This document shows positions 8,684 through 21,704 of a DNA stretch of 46,803 nucleotides, in pieces. Under the pieces are notes generated by a model. The model did not search any database, had not been told where the DNA came from, and worked only from the letters and a program-made list of their open reading frames with translations. The DNA comes from Zoogloea ramigera (GTDB lineage Bacteria > Pseudomonadota > Gammaproteobacteria > Burkholderiales > Rhodocyclaceae), in NCBI RefSeq assembly GCF_006539865.1, contig NZ_BJNV01000038.1, positions 1 to 46,803 of the forward strand, given 5' to 3'. The first letter of the stretch is position 1; the number at the start of each line of letters is the position of its first letter. The translations under genes were made by a program, and so were the position numbers.

Positions 8684-9787
8684 TCAAATATGAGGTGCCA
8701 TGACCCGGCGGTAGAACTCATGGAAATGCTGCATGCCGTCCTCGTAGGGCGACTGGTAGGGGCCTACCTCGTTGCGCCCTTCCTTCATCAGCGCCAGCCG
8801 GCCGCGGTCCATCCGCTCGCCGATGTCGTCGTCCTCGATGGCCGTTTCCATGTAGGCAGCCTGCTCGGCCTCGACGAACTCGCGCTCGAACTCGAGGATG
8901 TCCTCGGGGTAGTAGAACTCGACCACGTTGGTGGTCTTGTTTACGTCCGTGGGGATCAAGGTGCTCACCACCAGCACATGGGGGTACCACTCGACCATGA
9001 TGTTGGGGAAATAGGTGAGCCAGATCGCGCCGTGCTTCGGCATCTCGCCGCCGTTGTAATTGAGCACCGCCTCATGCCAGCGCTTGTAGGCCGGCGAACC
9101 CGGTTTTTGCAGTGAGGTGATCCCCACCCGCTGCACCGAATACCACTCGCCAAACTGCCACGCCAGGTCGTCACAGGTGACGAACTTGCCCAGCCCCGGA
9201 TGGAAAGGCTCCACGTGGTAGTCCTCGAGGTACACCTCAATGAAGGTCTTCCAGTTGTAATTGCACTCGTGGATCTCGACCTTGTCGAGCTTGTAGCCGC
9301 TGAAGTCGAGCTCACCCGCCACCTGCATCCCGGCAAGGTCGGCGTTGGGCGAACGGGGCCCCTTGAACAGCAGGCCCTGCCAGCGCTCGAGCTTCTCCCG
9401 CTGCAGATTGAGGCAGGGGTTGTCGGGGAAATGGGGCGCCCCGATCAGCAGGCCGTCGGGGTTGTAAGTCCAGCGGTGAACCGGGCACACGATGTTGCGA
9501 TCGGCGACGCCCGCCCCCTGCATCATCACCGCCTGACGATGGCGGCAGATGTTGGACATGCGGTAAAAACCGTCATCCCGATTGATCAGCAGCTTCGAGT
9601 GATCCAGCCACTCAAGGGAGCGGAACTGGTTGGGTTCCGGCACCATGAGCTCGTGGCCCACGTAACCGGGCCCGGCATCAAACAGAAGACGCTTCTCCAG
9701 CTCGAAGATTTTTTCGTCGAAGTACCACGAGACCGGCAACTGGGAGACAGCCGGCGAAAGATTTGCCTGAGAAGCGATATCAGACAT
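8684..9787 (-). CDS. Orphan aromatic-ring-hydroxylating (Rieske) oxygenase, alpha-subunit type
   Basis: The 367-residue protein has a Rieske [2Fe-2S] site C81-x-H83 and C101-x2-H104 (CRHRQ, CPVHRW), and a mononuclear-iron motif E188-x2-H191-x4-H196 (EDYHVEPFH) in the C-terminal catalytic domain. The family uses dioxygen and electrons from a separate reductase to hydroxylate or demethylate substrates. No beta subunit, ferredoxin or reductase lies nearby. The gene is divergent from xseB-ispA-dxs, an arrangement I believe recurs in betaproteobacteria and which may hint at an isoprenoid or housekeeping substrate, but the substrate is unknown. The ATG at 9787 follows a GGGGG ribosome site and gives the usual length; an upstream in-frame start would run into xseB. 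Confidence 0.88.
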   Translation of the reverse strand: MSDIASQANLSPAVSQLPVSWYFDEKIFELEKRLLFDAGPGYVGHELMVPEPNQFRSLEWLDHSKLLINRDDGFYRMSNICRHRQAVMMQGAGVADRNIVCPVHRWTYNPDGLLIGAPHFPDNPCLNLQREKLERWQGLLFKGPRSPNADLAGMQVAGELDFSGYKLDKVEIHECNYNWKTFIEVYLEDYHVEPFHPGLGKFVTCDDLAWQFGEWYSVQRVGITSLQKPGSPAYKRWHEAVLNYNGGEMPKHGAIWLTYFPNIMVEWYPHVLVVSTLIPTDVNKTTNVVEFYYPEDILEFEREFVEAEQAAYMETAIEDDDIGERMDRGRLALMKEGRNEVGPYQSPYEDGMQHFHEFYRRVMAPHI

Positions 9788-9834
9788 CCCGAACCCCCTT
9801 ATCGAAGGCGAAAGCCCGAAACGTAAAACGCGGC

Positions 9835-9840
9835 AGTATA
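9835..9840 (-). promoter_or_regulatory. Possible -10 box for the Rieske oxygenase gene
   Basis: On the minus strand this reads TATACT, about 48 bases upstream of the start codon. No good -35 box is seen at the expected spacing, so this is tentative. Confidence 0.3.
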
Positions 9841-9853
9841 TAGGATTAGCTGT

Positions 9854-9883
9854 TTGACCTAAAGCCCGGCGATAGGCTATTTT
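9854..9883 (+). promoter_or_regulatory. Candidate sigma-70 promoter for xseB-ispA-dxs
   Basis: TTGACC (9854-9859) and TATTTT (9878-9883) are separated by 18 bases, placing a transcript start shortly before the xseB start at 9917. Confidence 0.5.
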
Positions 9884-9916
9884 TACGGTTTGCCTCACGC
9901 CAGCTCCGGCCCCCGC

Positions 9917-10144
9917 ATGGTCAAAACACCTGCCACCAAGTCTGCCACCTTCGAATCCGCCGTCGCCGAACTGGAGACCATTGTCCAGGACATGGAAAAC
10001 GGCCAATTGCCCCTCGATCAAGCCCTCAGCGCCTACCAGCGCGGCACCGGCCTGCTGCGCCATTGCCAGGGCCTGCTCACCAAGGCCGAGCAGACGATCC
10101 GCGTTCTCGAAGCCGAAGCCCCCCCGGAAGACACCCAGCCATGA
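9917..10144 (+). CDS. xseB: Exodeoxyribonuclease VII small subunit
   Basis: Small helical subunit (75 residues) that joins the XseA large subunit to form the nuclease degrading single-stranded DNA from both ends. The core FESAVAELETIVQDMENG and LDQALSAYQRG segments are diagnostic. The ATG at 9917 is preferred over an in-frame TTG at 9890 because it gives the normal length. Its stop overlaps the ispA start (ATGA), so the two are translationally coupled. xseA is not in the window. Confidence 0.93.
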   Translation: MVKTPATKSATFESAVAELETIVQDMENGQLPLDQALSAYQRGTGLLRHCQGLLTKAEQTIRVLEAEAPPEDTQP

Positions 10145-11031
10145 CCGCCTTCAGCCAATGGATGGCCGACATCCAGCAACGCACCGAATCCGCCCTCGAC
10201 CGGGCCTTGCCCGCAGCCGACATCGCCCCTGCCCGCCTCCACGAAGCCATGCGCTATGCGGTGCTGGGCGGCGGCAAGCGGGTGCGTCCGCTCCTCGTAC
10301 ATGCCGGCGGCCAGCTGAGCGGCGCCGAGCCGGAACGCCTCGATCGCGTCTCCTGCGCCCTCGAGATGATCCACGCCTACTCCCTCGTCCATGACGACAT
10401 GCCCTGCATGGACGACGACGTGTTGCGCCGCGGCAAGCCCACCGTGCACGTCCAGTTCGACGAGGCCACCGCGCTGCTGGTCGGTGACGCCCTTCAGACC
10501 CAGGCCTTCCAGCATGTCGCCGACGCCCCGATCGCCGACGACCCCCGGCGCCAGATCGCCATGATCCGCCAGCTGGCCCAGGCCACGGGCTCCCGCGGCA
10601 TGGCCGGCGGCCAGGCCATCGACCTCGCCGCCATCGGCCAGCAGCTCAGCCTGGCCGAGCTCGAGTTCATGCACATCCACAAAACGGGCGCGCTGATCCG
10701 GGCGTCCATCAACCTTGGCGTACAATGCGGGCGCACCCTGACGGATGAGCAGATGGCCACCCTCGATCACGTGGGCAAGGTCATCGGCCTGCTGTTCCAG
10801 GTGGTGGACGACATCCTCGACGCCGAGGCCGACACCGCAACCCTGGGCAAGACCGCCGGCAAGGACGCCGCCAACGACAAGCCCACCTACGTGAGCCTGC
10901 TCGGTGTCACGCGAGCCCGCCAGCTGGCCGAAGAGATGTGCCAGGACGCCCTCGACCGCCTCGCGCCCTTTGGCGACGCGGGCCAGCGCCTTGCCGAACT
11001 CACACGCTTCATCGTGCGTCGTCAGTTCTGA
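10141..11031 (+). CDS. ispA: Farnesyl diphosphate synthase (polyprenyl synthetase)
   Basis: Condenses IPP with DMAPP and GPP to farnesyl diphosphate, precursor of undecaprenyl phosphate, quinone side chains and other isoprenoids. The protein has 296 residues with the first aspartate-rich motif DDMPCMDDD and the second DDILD, plus the GGGKRVRP substrate-binding stretch near residue 43. The start overlaps the xseB stop by four bases. dxs follows after 54 bases, so the operon supplies both the first MEP-pathway step and chain elongation. Chain length (C15) is inferred from the family and context. Confidence 0.95.
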   Translation: MTAFSQWMADIQQRTESALDRALPAADIAPARLHEAMRYAVLGGGKRVRPLLVHAGGQLSGAEPERLDRVSCALEMIHAYSLVHDDMPCMDDDVLRRGKPTVHVQFDEATALLVGDALQTQAFQHVADAPIADDPRRQIAMIRQLAQATGSRGMAGGQAIDLAAIGQQLSLAELEFMHIHKTGALIRASINLGVQCGRTLTDEQMATLDHVGKVIGLLFQVVDDILDAEADTATLGKTAGKDAANDKPTYVSLLGVTRARQLAEEMCQDALDRLAPFGDAGQRLAELTRFIVRRQF

Positions 11032-11085
11032 GCATCGCCCCTTCGCCGATAACGCAACACCCTCCACCAACGACCCGGAACCGGA

Positions 11086-12984
11086 ATGCCTTCTTCAAAG
11101 CCGCCCGCCAGATCCCGCGCCCACCTGCTGGAAAGCATCGGCTCGCCGGCAGACCTGCGCAAGCTCGAACCCGGCGAACTCCCCGCCCTCGCCGACGCGC
11201 TGCGTGATTTCCTGATCGACTCCGTCTCCCGAACGGGCGGCCACCTCTCGTCCAATCTTGGCACGGTAGAGCTGACCATCGCCCTGCACTACGTCTTCAA
11301 CACGCCCGAAGACCGCATCGTCTGGGACGTGGGCCACCAGACTTACGCCCACAAGGTGCTCACCGGCCGCCGCGAGGCGATGTCCAGCCTGCGCCAGTAC
11401 CACGGCCTCTCGGGCTTCCCCAAGCGCTCCGAGAGCACCTACGACACCTTCGGCACCGCCCACTCGTCCACCTCGATCTCCGCCGCGCTGGGCATGGCCG
11501 AGGCCGCCCGCCTGCGCGGCGAGGACCGTCGGGCGATCGCGGTGATCGGTGACGGCGCGATGACCGCCGGCATGGCCTTCGAGGCCCTCAACAACGCCGG
11601 CGACATCCACGACACCAACCTGCTGGTCATCCTCAACGACAACGAGATGTCCATCTCGCCGCCGGTGGGCGCCCTCAACAAGCACCTCTCCCGGTTGCTC
11701 TCCGGCCGCCTCTACAACGGCGCCCGCCAGATCGGCAAGCGCGTCCTCGGGAACCTGCCGCCGCCGGTCATCGAGCTCGCCCGCCGCACCGAGGAGCACG
11801 TCAAGGGCATGGTGATGCCCGGCACGATGTTCGAGGAGTTCGGCTTCAACTACATCGGCCCCATCGACGGCCACGACCTCGAATCCCTGCTCCCCACCCT
11901 GCAGAACCTGCGCACCCTCAAGGGCCCCCAGTTCCTGCACGTGATCACCCGCAAGGGCCAGGGCTACAAGCTCGCCGAAGCCGACCCCATCCTCTACCAC
12001 GGCGTCTCCAAGTTCGACCACGCCGCCGGCATCGCCACCGGCAAGGACGCCAAGGGCGGCGGCAAGCTCACCTACACCCAGGTCTTCGGTGACTGGCTGT
12101 GTGACATGGCCGCCCTGGATAAACGTCTCGTTGCGATCACCCCCGCGATGCGCGAAGGCTCCGGCATGGTCCGCTTCGCCCACGAATACCCCGATCGTTA
12201 CTACGACGTGGGGATCGCCGAGCAGCACGCCCTCACCTTCGCCGCCGGCCTCGCCTGCGAAGGCCTGAAGCCGGTGGTGGCGATCTATTCAACCTTCCTG
12301 CAGCGGGCCTACGACCAGCTGATCCACGACATCGCCCTGCAGAACCTGCCGGTGATGATGGCCATCGACCGGGCTGGCCTGGTCGGCGCCGACGGTGCCA
12401 CCCACCACGGCGCCTTCGACCTGTCCTTCCTGGCCTGCATTCCCAACCTCGTCATCTTCTGTCCGGCCGACGAGGACGAATGCCGGCAGATGCTCTACAC
12501 CGCCTACCGCCACGATGGCCCCACCGCCGTACGCTATCCCCGCGGCAGCGGTCTGGGCAGCGTGCCCCGGCAGGCGATGAGCGAGCTGCCGATCGGCAAG
12601 GGAGAGATCCGTCGCCAGGGCAAGGGCTGCGCGCTGCTCGCCTTCGGCAGCATGCTCGGCACGGCCCTGCAGGTGGGCGAAGAGCTTGACGCGACGGTGG
12701 CCAACATGCGCTTCGTCAAGCCCATCGACCGCGACCTCATCCTGCAGCTCGCCGCCGGACACGACCTGCTGGTCACCCTCGAGGAAAACGCCACCATAGG
12801 CGGCGCCGGCTCGGAAGTAAGCCGTGTGCTCAACGAGGCAGGCAGCCGCGTCCGCGTGCTCCAGCTGGGGTTGCCCGACCGCTTCGTCGACCACGGCGAC
12901 CAGGCCCAGCTGCTCGCGGAATCCGGCCTGGACTCAGCTTCTGTCCTAGACAGAATTAAAAAGGCCTATCAGGTAAATAGTTGA
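11086..12984 (+). CDS. dxs: 1-deoxy-D-xylulose-5-phosphate synthase
   Basis: Thiamine-diphosphate enzyme making DXP from pyruvate and glyceraldehyde 3-phosphate, the entry step of the MEP isoprenoid pathway (DXP also feeds thiamine and pyridoxal synthesis). At 632 residues it is full length. The ThDP-binding [13 protein letters not shown] stretch, the HSSTS histidine motif and the transketolase-type GIAEQHA segment are all present. It is the third gene of the xseB-ispA-dxs operon. No truncation or unusual residues are seen. Confidence 0.97.
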   Translation: MPSSKPPARSRAHLLESIGSPADLRKLEPGELPALADALRDFLIDSVSRTGGHLSSNLGTVELTIALHYVFNTPEDRIVWDVGHQTYAHKVLTGRREAMSSLRQYHGLSGFPKRSESTYDTFGTAHSSTSISAALGMAEAARLRGEDRRAIAVIGDGAMTAGMAFEALNNAGDIHDTNLLVILNDNEMSISPPVGALNKHLSRLLSGRLYNGARQIGKRVLGNLPPPVIELARRTEEHVKGMVMPGTMFEEFGFNYIGPIDGHDLESLLPTLQNLRTLKGPQFLHVITRKGQGYKLAEADPILYHGVSKFDHAAGIATGKDAKGGGKLTYTQVFGDWLCDMAALDKRLVAITPAMREGSGMVRFAHEYPDRYYDVGIAEQHALTFAAGLACEGLKPVVAIYSTFLQRAYDQLIHDIALQNLPVMMAIDRAGLVGADGATHHGAFDLSFLACIPNLVIFCPADEDECRQMLYTAYRHDGPTAVRYPRGSGLGSVPRQAMSELPIGKGEIRRQGKGCALLAFGSMLGTALQVGEELDATVANMRFVKPIDRDLILQLAAGHDLLVTLEENATIGGAGSEVSRVLNEAGSRVRVLQLGLPDRFVDHGDQAQLLAESGLDSASVLDRIKKAYQVNS

Positions 12985-13073
12985 GCGCTTTTGTCGGGAA
13001 TGATACGATTTAAATATCGAGGGGCACCAGACCCCGATTCCCTTAAGCCCAACAAGACCTTTTGAGAACACTC

Positions 13074-13883
13074 ATGACCACCTGCGCCGCCACCACCGTA
13101 ATTCCGGACGTCCAGAATTCCGAGGACTCCCGCCAGATCGCCATCAACAAGGTCGGCATCAAGTCCATCCGCCACCCCATCAAGGTGCGGGACAAGCAGG
13201 CAGGCGTGCAGCACACCATCGCGCTGTTCAACATGTACGTCGGGCTGCCCCACAATTTCAAGGGCACCCACATGTCGCGTTTCGTCGAAATCCTCAACAG
13301 CCACGATCGTGAGATCTCGGTGGAGTCCTTCGAGCCGATGCTGCGCGAGATGGTCAGGAAGCTCGAGGCCGAAACCGGCCACATCGAGATGAGCTTCCCC
13401 TACTTCATCAACAAGGCGGCGCCGGTCTCGGGTGTGCAGAGCCTGCTGGACTACGAAGTCACCTTTATCGGCACGATCAGCGCCGGCGGCAAGTACGAGT
13501 TCACAATGAAGGTCGTCGTCCCCGTTACCAGCCTGTGCCCCTGCTCCAAGAAAATCTCCGCCTACGGCGCCCACAACCAGCGCTCCCACGTCACCGTCAC
13601 CACCGTGACCAACAGCTACCTGTGGATCGAAGAGCTTGTCCAGATGATCGAGGAACAGGGCTCCTGCGAGCTCTACGGCCTGCTCAAGCGCCCCGACGAG
13701 AAGTACGTCACCGAACGCGCCTACGACAACCCCAAGTTCGTCGAAGACATGGTTCGCGACGTGGCAGGCGTGATGAACCGCGAGGCTCGCATCGACGCCT
13801 ATGTGGTCGAATCCGAAAACTTCGAGTCCATCCACAACCACTCCGCCTACGCCCTGATCGAGCACGACAAGCGTAGCGCCTGA
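13074..13883 (+). CDS. folE2: GTP cyclohydrolase FolE2 (type IB)
   Basis: Converts GTP to 7,8-dihydroneopterin triphosphate for folate and queuosine synthesis. FolE2 is the alternative enzyme that can work with metals other than zinc. The 269-residue protein has the SLCPCSK catalytic/metal cysteine segment, the HNQRSH stretch and the conserved SHMSRF-like region (THMSRFVE). It lies 89 bases after dxs and may be the operon's last gene or have its own promoter in the AT-rich segment at about 12990-13020. The ATG at 13074 is used; a TTG at 13062 is in frame but unlikely. Confidence 0.95.
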   Translation: MTTCAATTVIPDVQNSEDSRQIAINKVGIKSIRHPIKVRDKQAGVQHTIALFNMYVGLPHNFKGTHMSRFVEILNSHDREISVESFEPMLREMVRKLEAETGHIEMSFPYFINKAAPVSGVQSLLDYEVTFIGTISAGGKYEFTMKVVVPVTSLCPCSKKISAYGAHNQRSHVTVTTVTNSYLWIEELVQMIEEQGSCELYGLLKRPDEKYVTERAYDNPKFVEDMVRDVAGVMNREARIDAYVVESENFESIHNHSAYALIEHDKRSA

Positions 13884-13950
13884 GGAGCAGCCCGAAGCGC
13901 CGACACCCTCGGCGCCGCGGAAAACATGGCGCAAAAATGAGGCTCAAAAA

Positions 13951-13978
13951 AAACGGAACCCCAAGGGGTTCCGTTTTT
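13951..13978. terminator. Bidirectional terminator between folE2 and rplS
   Basis: An AACGGAACCCC / GGGGTTCCGTT stem with A- and T-runs on both sides. It lies between convergent genes and can serve both. Confidence 0.9.
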
Positions 13979-13995
13979 CGTGCTGTCGTAAAAGC

Positions 13996-14397
13996 TTACT
14001 GGGCCTTGGCAGCAGCGGCCTTCGCAGCGAAGGACTTGTAATCCAGCTTTTCCTTGATCCGCGCGGACTTGCCGGAGCGGCTGCGCAGGTAGTAGAGCTT
14101 GGCGCGACGAACATCACCGCGACGCTTCACTTCGATGCTGGCGACCAGCGGGGAGTAGGTCTGGAAAGTACGCTCCACACCTTCACCGGAAGAGATCTTG
14201 CGAACGATGAAGCCAGAGTTGAGGCCGCGGTTGCGCTTGGCAATCACGACGCCTTCGTAGGCCTGCAGACGCTCACGGGTACCTTCCTTGACCTTCACCT
14301 GAACGACCACGGTGTCGCCGGGGGCGAATTCCGGGATGCTCTTGCCTTGGGTCAGGCGGGCGATTTCTTCTTGTTCCAGCTGCTGAATGAGGTTCAT
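13996..14397 (-). CDS. rplS: 50S ribosomal protein L19
   Basis: Large-subunit protein at the 30S-50S interface, 133 residues. It starts [12 protein letters not shown] and contains the typical FAPGDTV, YEGVVIA and RRAKLYYLR segments, with a short alanine/lysine tail. The ATG at 14397 has an AGGAGCT-type ribosome site (revcomp of agctcctgag) just upstream. It is the last gene of the rpsP-rimM-trmD-rplS operon. Confidence 0.97.
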   Translation of the reverse strand: MNLIQQLEQEEIARLTQGKSIPEFAPGDTVVVQVKVKEGTRERLQAYEGVVIAKRNRGLNSGFIVRKISSGEGVERTFQTYSPLVASIEVKRRGDVRRAKLYYLRSRSGKSARIKEKLDYKSFAAKAAAAKAQ

Positions 14398-14485
14398 GCG
14401 TAGCTCCTGAGAAAATATGGCCTTGGGCCGTTCGTGCAGAGCAGGTCGCCACCTGATACACGCCATTATTATGAAACCGGCAAAG

Positions 14486-15283
14486 TTACGGCGCCGATTT
14501 CCTGTTTGTCTGCCGGAATGCTTCCAGCAGACGCAACTCTTCCTTGCTCAACTTCCGCTCCGCCAGCAGGTCCGGCCGACGCAACTCAGTGCGCCCCAGG
14601 GACTGCTGCAGACGCCAGCGACGGATCTCGGCATGATTGCCCGACAGCAAGACATCGGGCACCGCCATATCCTCGTACACCACCGGCCGGGTGTAGTGAG
14701 GGCAATCCAGCAAACCATCCACGAAGGAATCCTCGACTGCGGAATCCCCGTCGTTCAATGCACCCGGCAGCTGCCGGATCATCGCGTCAAGCAGAACCAT
14801 CGCCGGCAACTCGCCCCCGGAGAGGACGAAATCGCCCAGCGAGATCTCTTCATCGACACAACGCTCGATCAGCCGTTGATCGACGCCTTCGTAGCGCCCG
14901 CACAGGAGCACCAACGCCGGCTCGGAAGCGAGCTCCAGAACCCGGCCATGATCAAGCTGACGCCCCTGCGGCGAGAGGTAAATCACCCGCCCGGCGGCGC
15001 CTGTCGAAACAGCCTGTCGAGCCTTTGCCGAAGCAATGGACTTCTCCAGCGGCCCCGGCAGCATCACCATCCCCGGGCCTCCACCGTAAGGGCGATCATC
15101 GACGGTGCGATGACGATCTTCGGTAAAGTCCCGCGGATTCCAGCAGCTCAGCTCATAGAGACCGCGCTCCCGGGCCCTTCCCGTGATGCCGGAGCCCGTG
15201 AGGGCCGAGAACATTTCAGGGAACAGCGTGACGACATCGTAGGCCTTGCGGCCCCCGGGCTCGATCACCAGTCCGCTTCCCAT
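14486..15283 (-). CDS. trmD: tRNA (guanine37-N1)-methyltransferase
   Basis: SPOUT methyltransferase that uses S-adenosylmethionine to make m1G37 in tRNAs reading CNN codons, preventing +1 frameshifting. The 265-residue frame contains the knot and AdoMet-binding signatures [23 protein letters not shown] and [13 protein letters not shown]. Two starts are possible: ATG at 15283 (overlapping rimM by 19 bases) or GTG at 15268, which overlaps the rimM stop as GTGA and gives the more usual N-terminus (260 residues). I list the longer frame but regard the GTG as at least equally likely. Confidence 0.95.
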   Translation of the reverse strand: MGSGLVIEPGGRKAYDVVTLFPEMFSALTGSGITGRARERGLYELSCWNPRDFTEDRHRTVDDRPYGGGPGMVMLPGPLEKSIASAKARQAVSTGAAGRVIYLSPQGRQLDHGRVLELASEPALVLLCGRYEGVDQRLIERCVDEEISLGDFVLSGGELPAMVLLDAMIRQLPGALNDGDSAVEDSFVDGLLDCPHYTRPVVYEDMAVPDVLLSGNHAEIRRWRLQQSLGRTELRRPDLLAERKLSKEELRLLEAFRQTNRKSAP

Positions 15284-15768
15284 TCGACGCTGATACGACC
15301 GCTGTCGATATCGACTGCGGTGACATAGCTCGCGACAAACGGAATGAGGCGTTCAGCATCGCCGTCCTGGATCTGCAGGACATCATGGGCACCGGTGGAC
15401 AGCAGGCCAGTGACCTTGCCCAGCACGACCCCAGACGCATTGCGAACCTCCAGGCCGACGAGGTCGCCCCAGTAGTATTCATCTGCATCAGGCTTGGGGA
15501 GCGCCTCCCGCGGTGCGGCAATGTAGTAACCGCCAACCGCTTCGGCACCGTTACGGTCGGGGACCTCGGCGAAGGATGCAACGATGCCACCCTTGCCATG
15601 TTCCTTGCACCCCGTAAGGGTGTAAGGTACCCAGACCTTACCGTCCGGATCGGTGCCCAACCACCATTGCGGCATTTTCTTCCACGACAACGGGTCATCC
15701 CCGAAGGGATGTACCCTGACCCAGCCCTGGACACCAAAGGGCGCGACAATGCGCCCAAGAACGATCAT
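15265..15768 (-). CDS. rimM: 16S rRNA processing protein RimM
   Basis: Assembly factor that binds S19 in the 30S head and aids 16S rRNA maturation. It has 167 residues: an N-terminal RimM barrel beginning [17 protein letters not shown] and a C-terminal PRC-barrel-like domain ([20 protein letters not shown]). The ATG at 15768 is chosen because it directly precedes the conserved barrel; a TTG at 15813 overlapping rpsP is the alternative. It lies between rpsP and trmD. Confidence 0.94.
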   Translation of the reverse strand: MIVLGRIVAPFGVQGWVRVHPFGDDPLSWKKMPQWWLGTDPDGKVWVPYTLTGCKEHGKGGIVASFAEVPDRNGAEAVGGYYIAAPREALPKPDADEYYWGDLVGLEVRNASGVVLGKVTGLLSTGAHDVLQIQDGDAERLIPFVASYVTAVDIDSGRISVEWEADW

Positions 15769-15805
15769 CGGCGAACCACGCTGGGCGTCAGGACGATCAC
15801 CCTGC

Positions 15806-16057
15806 TCAGGCAACGGCCTTGGCAGCCTGCTTGGCCAGGCGAGCGACGGTGTCGGACAGCTGGGCGCCGGTACCTTGCCAGTAAGCCAGGCGCTCGGCGT
15901 TGATCACGAGACCCTTTTCGTTGCCGGAGGCAACCGGGTTGTAGTAACCGACACGCTCGATGAAACGGCCGTCGCGGCGATTGCGGGAATCAGCGGCAAC
16001 GATGTTGTAGAACGGGCGCTTCTTGGAACCACTGCGGGCGAGACGAATGACAACCAT
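15806..16057 (-). CDS. rpsP: 30S ribosomal protein S16
   Basis: Small-subunit assembly protein of 83 residues, starting [20 protein letters not shown], the S16 signature, and continuing with [16 protein letters not shown]. It is the first gene of the operon, with a good promoter just upstream (16095-16123). Confidence 0.97.
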   Translation of the reverse strand: MVVIRLARSGSKKRPFYNIVAADSRNRRDGRFIERVGYYNPVASGNEKGLVINAERLAYWQGTGAQLSDTVARLAKQAAKAVA

Positions 16058-16094
16058 GACTGTTCCTGATCCGATGGAATTGGAAAAACGCGTG

Positions 16095-16123
16095 ATCTTA
16101 AATTAGTATGCGAAAAACAGCAA
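16095..16123 (-). promoter_or_regulatory. Sigma-70 promoter of the rpsP operon
   Basis: On the minus strand: TTGCTG (16123-16118), a 17-base spacer, then TAAGAT (16100-16095). The boxes sit about 40 bases upstream of the rpsP start in an AT-rich stretch, as expected for a strong ribosomal promoter. Confidence 0.75.
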
Positions 16124-16252
16124 GAAAACCTGAACACCCGTCACATTGCCAGGGCCGCGTGTGAACAAGCCCGGAATGCCATACCCATTCCGCACACCCG
16201 TTTTCGGGGAACTTAATTACAATGGCCGCTTAGCCAAGAGATCCCGTAGGCG

Positions 16253-17740
16253 ATGAGCGCTGCCGATACCTCCCAATCCGACCGCACGGCCCCAGTTCTC
16301 GACTGGCTGGCTACCGAACTGTCCGCCGACGCAGACCTCGAGCTTGCCGCCCTCGTTCGTCACCTCGACGAGCTTGGGCGCCCCGAGATCAGCCGCAACC
16401 AGTTTCATCGCTGCCTTGATCTGCTGCATGTGCGCTCCCTCGCGATCAGCGGGCTCTTTCGCGACCGCTTCGCCACCGCAACGCTTCCGCTCACCGTCAG
16501 CCTGCACCGTTCGGCAACCCGGCTGGTCTCGGCGCTCGGCAAGATCGCGGCGGGCTACGAAGAAGTGCTCGCCGAAGTCCGCCACCGGCTGGTTCGCACC
16601 GTCCGGCGCAACCCGGAAGCCATCAGCGCCAAGGCGCTCGAGATCCTCGGCGAGCAGCTCACCGTCGCGCACCTCGCAGGCAACAGCGCGCCCTTCGAGT
16701 TCTGGCTGCGCGCTCACTCATTCTTTCGCACCAGCAAGGTAGACAACTCCCCCGATGTCGCGGCCGGTCAGGCCGCCGAGGGCGCACTGCGCGCCTACAA
16801 GTACATCCTCGCCTTCTCAGCGGCCCAGCCCGAAGGCCTCACCGGCACCGAGATCAACTGGCTCTCGGAGTATCTCGCCAATGCCGCCAAGAACCTCATC
16901 ATCCGCGCCTCGCTGCCCGGCGAAGGGGGTTTCGGCTGGCTGTGGATCGACCCGGACCAGGATACACCGCCGGTTTCCATCAGCCGCCGGGAACCCCCGG
17001 AGGTCGACGGCCTGATCTACTTCACCGCCGAAGAACTGGCCCGACGCGCCACCGCCCTGATCGAGCAACTCGAAGGCGAGGGCGAGCCGCCCGGCAACCT
17101 GCCCACCAGCCTGGGCCGCGCCGAGACGGCGACCCTGCTGCGACGCGTGCGCGAATACTGGACCTCCCCACCACACCGGGAACACCCCCGCCGGCGCAAT
17201 CAATATGCCGTGAGTGTGTGCTGCGGGCTCGAGAACATCTGGAAGATGCTGCGGGAGCCAACCACCACCGCCCAGACACGCCTCGCCACCCAGTGGATGG
17301 TGGTGAACGAGAGCCCCACCGGCTACGCCATCATGCAGGTCACCGGCACCGCGAGCGCCCTGACGCCCGGCATCGCGATCGCTCTTCGGCGCAGCCCGGA
17401 CGAACCCTGGACCCTCTGCGTCGTACGCTGGATCCGCAGCGAAACCCCCGAACAGATCGAACTTGGCCTGCAGGTCATCGCCAACACCGCAAAACCTGTC
17501 ACCGTGGGCTTCCGCGGCGGCTCGAAACCCCGGCCCATGCGCCCGGCGCTGGTGATGCCGCCCATCGCTGCCCTGGGCCGCCAGCAGTCCATCCTCGCGC
17601 CCGCCGGCACCTACTCGGCCCGCCGCTTCATGCTGGTCTCCGACATCCACCGGCTCTACATCGCCCAGGGGCGCCTGCTCAGCCTCGACATGCAAACCCC
17701 GGCGGTCGAGCTTTTCCAGTACGAGATCGACCCCTACCCC

Positions 17741-17746
<6 letters not shown>
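16253..17746 (+). CDS. Uncharacterised protein with degenerate PilZ-like domain
   Basis: A soluble 497-residue protein. Residues 1 to about 290 are helical, with no signal peptide or membrane segment. Residues about 310-425 look PilZ-like: an arginine cluster (R313-R315) and R343, followed by NESPTG (352-357), which fits the D/NxSxxG half of the c-di-GMP motif, then beta-strand-like sequence. The c-terminal 60 residues are unassigned. If functional, it would be a c-di-GMP effector, which fits a genome carrying lapD, but the spacing of the arginines is atypical and binding may be lost. It is divergent from the rpsP operon and convergent with the yihY-like gene, whose stop overlaps its own. Confidence 0.7.
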
Positions 17747-19992
<2,246 letters not shown>

Positions 19993-20023
19993 GCCCCCTC
20001 CCCCGGGCCTGCAGCCCGACAGG

Positions 20024-21556
20024 TCAGACCTGGGGATTCAACCTTTCCGTGCCCGCCTCGAGCTTGTTGAGGGCGTTCAGATAGGCCTTGGCCGATGCGA
20101 CGATGATGTCGGTATCGGCACCCTGGCCATTCACGACCTTGCCGTCCCGCGCCAGCCGCACGGTAACCTCGCCCTGGGCGTCGGTCCCGGTGGTGATGGC
20201 GTTCACCGAGTAAAGCAGCAGCTCGGCACGGCTGTCGGCGATGCTCTCGATGGCCTTGAAGGCCGCATCCACCGGGCCGGAGCCGGACGACTCGACGTTC
20301 TGCTCGCGACCATCCACGGCCAGCGTCACTCGCGCGCTGGGCTGCTCACCGGTTTCGGAGTGGAAGGAGGACGAAAGCAGGCGATAATGCTCCTTCGGCT
20401 CCGAGCTGTCGTCGTTCATCAGGGCCTGCAGGTCCTCGTCGAAGATCTCGTGCTTCTTGTCGGCCAGCGCCTTGAAACGGGCGAAGGCGCTATTGAGCTG
20501 CTCCTCGGACTCGATGACCACCCCGAGCTCCTGCAGGCGCGAGCGGAAGGCGTTGCGGCCGGAGTGCTTGCCCATCACCAGCTTGTTGGCCGTCCAGCCC
20601 ACGTCTTCGGCACGCATGATCTCGTAGGTTTCGCGGTGCTTGAGCACGCCATCCTGGTGAATACCCGACTCGTGGGCGAAGGCATTCGCACCGACGATGG
20701 CCTTGTTCGGCTGCACCGCAAAACCCGTGATGCCCGACACCAGCTTGGAGGCCGGCACGATGTGGGTGGTATCGATGCGCGTGTCGCACTGGTAAACATC
20801 CCGGCGCGTCCGAACGGCCATCACGATCTCCTCGAGGGAGGCATTGCCGGCCCGCTCACCGAGGCCGTTGATTGTGCACTCGACCTGGCGTGCACCAGCC
20901 CGCACCGCCGCCAGCGAGTTGGCCACCGCGAGGCCCAGGTCGTTGTGGCAATGCACCGACCAGACCACCTTGTCAGAATTGGGCACACGTTCGATCAAGC
21001 TACGGATGGTGGCCGCGAACTGTTCGGGCACGTTGTAGCCGACGGTGTCCGGCACGTTGATGGTGGTCGCGCCGGCCTTGATCACCTCTTCGAAGATCCG
21101 GCACAGGAAGTCGATCTCGGAGCGGCCCGCGTCCTCGGCCGAGAACTCCACCTGATCGGTGTATTGGCGCGCCCAGCCGATGGCCTTGACGGCCTGCGAA
21201 ACCACCTCATCCGGACTCATGCGCAGCTTCTTCTCCATGTGGATCGGGCTGGTCGCGATGAAGGTGTGGATACGGCTGGAGGCCGCCGGGCGCACCGCCT
21301 CGCCGGCACGGCGGATGTCGGCCTCGTTGGCCCGCGCCAGCGAGCAGACGGTGGAGTCCTTGATGGCCTCGGCGACGGCCTTGACGGCCTCGAAGTCGCC
21401 GTTGGACGCCGCCGCAAAGCCGGCCTCGATCACGTCGACGCGCATGCGCTCCAGCTGGCGGGCAATACGCAGCTTCTCATCACGGGTCATCGAAGCGCCG
21501 GGGCTCTGCTCGCCGTCGCGCAAGGTGGTGTCGAAGATGATCAACTGGTCGTTCAT
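20024..21556 (-). CDS. leuA: 2-isopropylmalate synthase
   Basis: First committed enzyme of leucine synthesis: condenses acetyl-CoA with 2-oxoisovalerate. The 510-residue protein has the N-terminal TIM barrel ([29 protein letters not shown] metal ligands, GLGERAGN) and a C-terminal LeuA regulatory domain that in the family binds leucine for feedback inhibition. An AGGAGCT ribosome site precedes the ATG at 21556. It is the last gene of the ilvB-ilvH-ilvC-pssA-leuA cluster, 148 bases after pssA. Confidence 0.97.
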   Translation of the reverse strand: MNDQLIIFDTTLRDGEQSPGASMTRDEKLRIARQLERMRVDVIEAGFAAASNGDFEAVKAVAEAIKDSTVCSLARANEADIRRAGEAVRPAASSRIHTFIATSPIHMEKKLRMSPDEVVSQAVKAIGWARQYTDQVEFSAEDAGRSEIDFLCRIFEEVIKAGATTINVPDTVGYNVPEQFAATIRSLIERVPNSDKVVWSVHCHNDLGLAVANSLAAVRAGARQVECTINGLGERAGNASLEEIVMAVRTRRDVYQCDTRIDTTHIVPASKLVSGITGFAVQPNKAIVGANAFAHESGIHQDGVLKHRETYEIMRAEDVGWTANKLVMGKHSGRNAFRSRLQELGVVIESEEQLNSAFARFKALADKKHEIFDEDLQALMNDDSSEPKEHYRLLSSSFHSETGEQPSARVTLAVDGREQNVESSGSGPVDAAFKAIESIADSRAELLLYSVNAITTGTDAQGEVTVRLARDGKVVNGQGADTDIIVASAKAYLNALNKLEAGTERLNPQV

Positions 21557-21704
21557 GATGAGCTCCTGCAGGATTCTGAGTATTTGATGAGGCAGCGCCC
21601 GCGACGTTCAACAAAGCGGGAACACATCGGGGCATCGCATGGCTGCCGCCACAACCGGCTGGCAGCAGGCCGACGGAGACGATCGGGGCAATCGGCGGGC
21701 TAAG

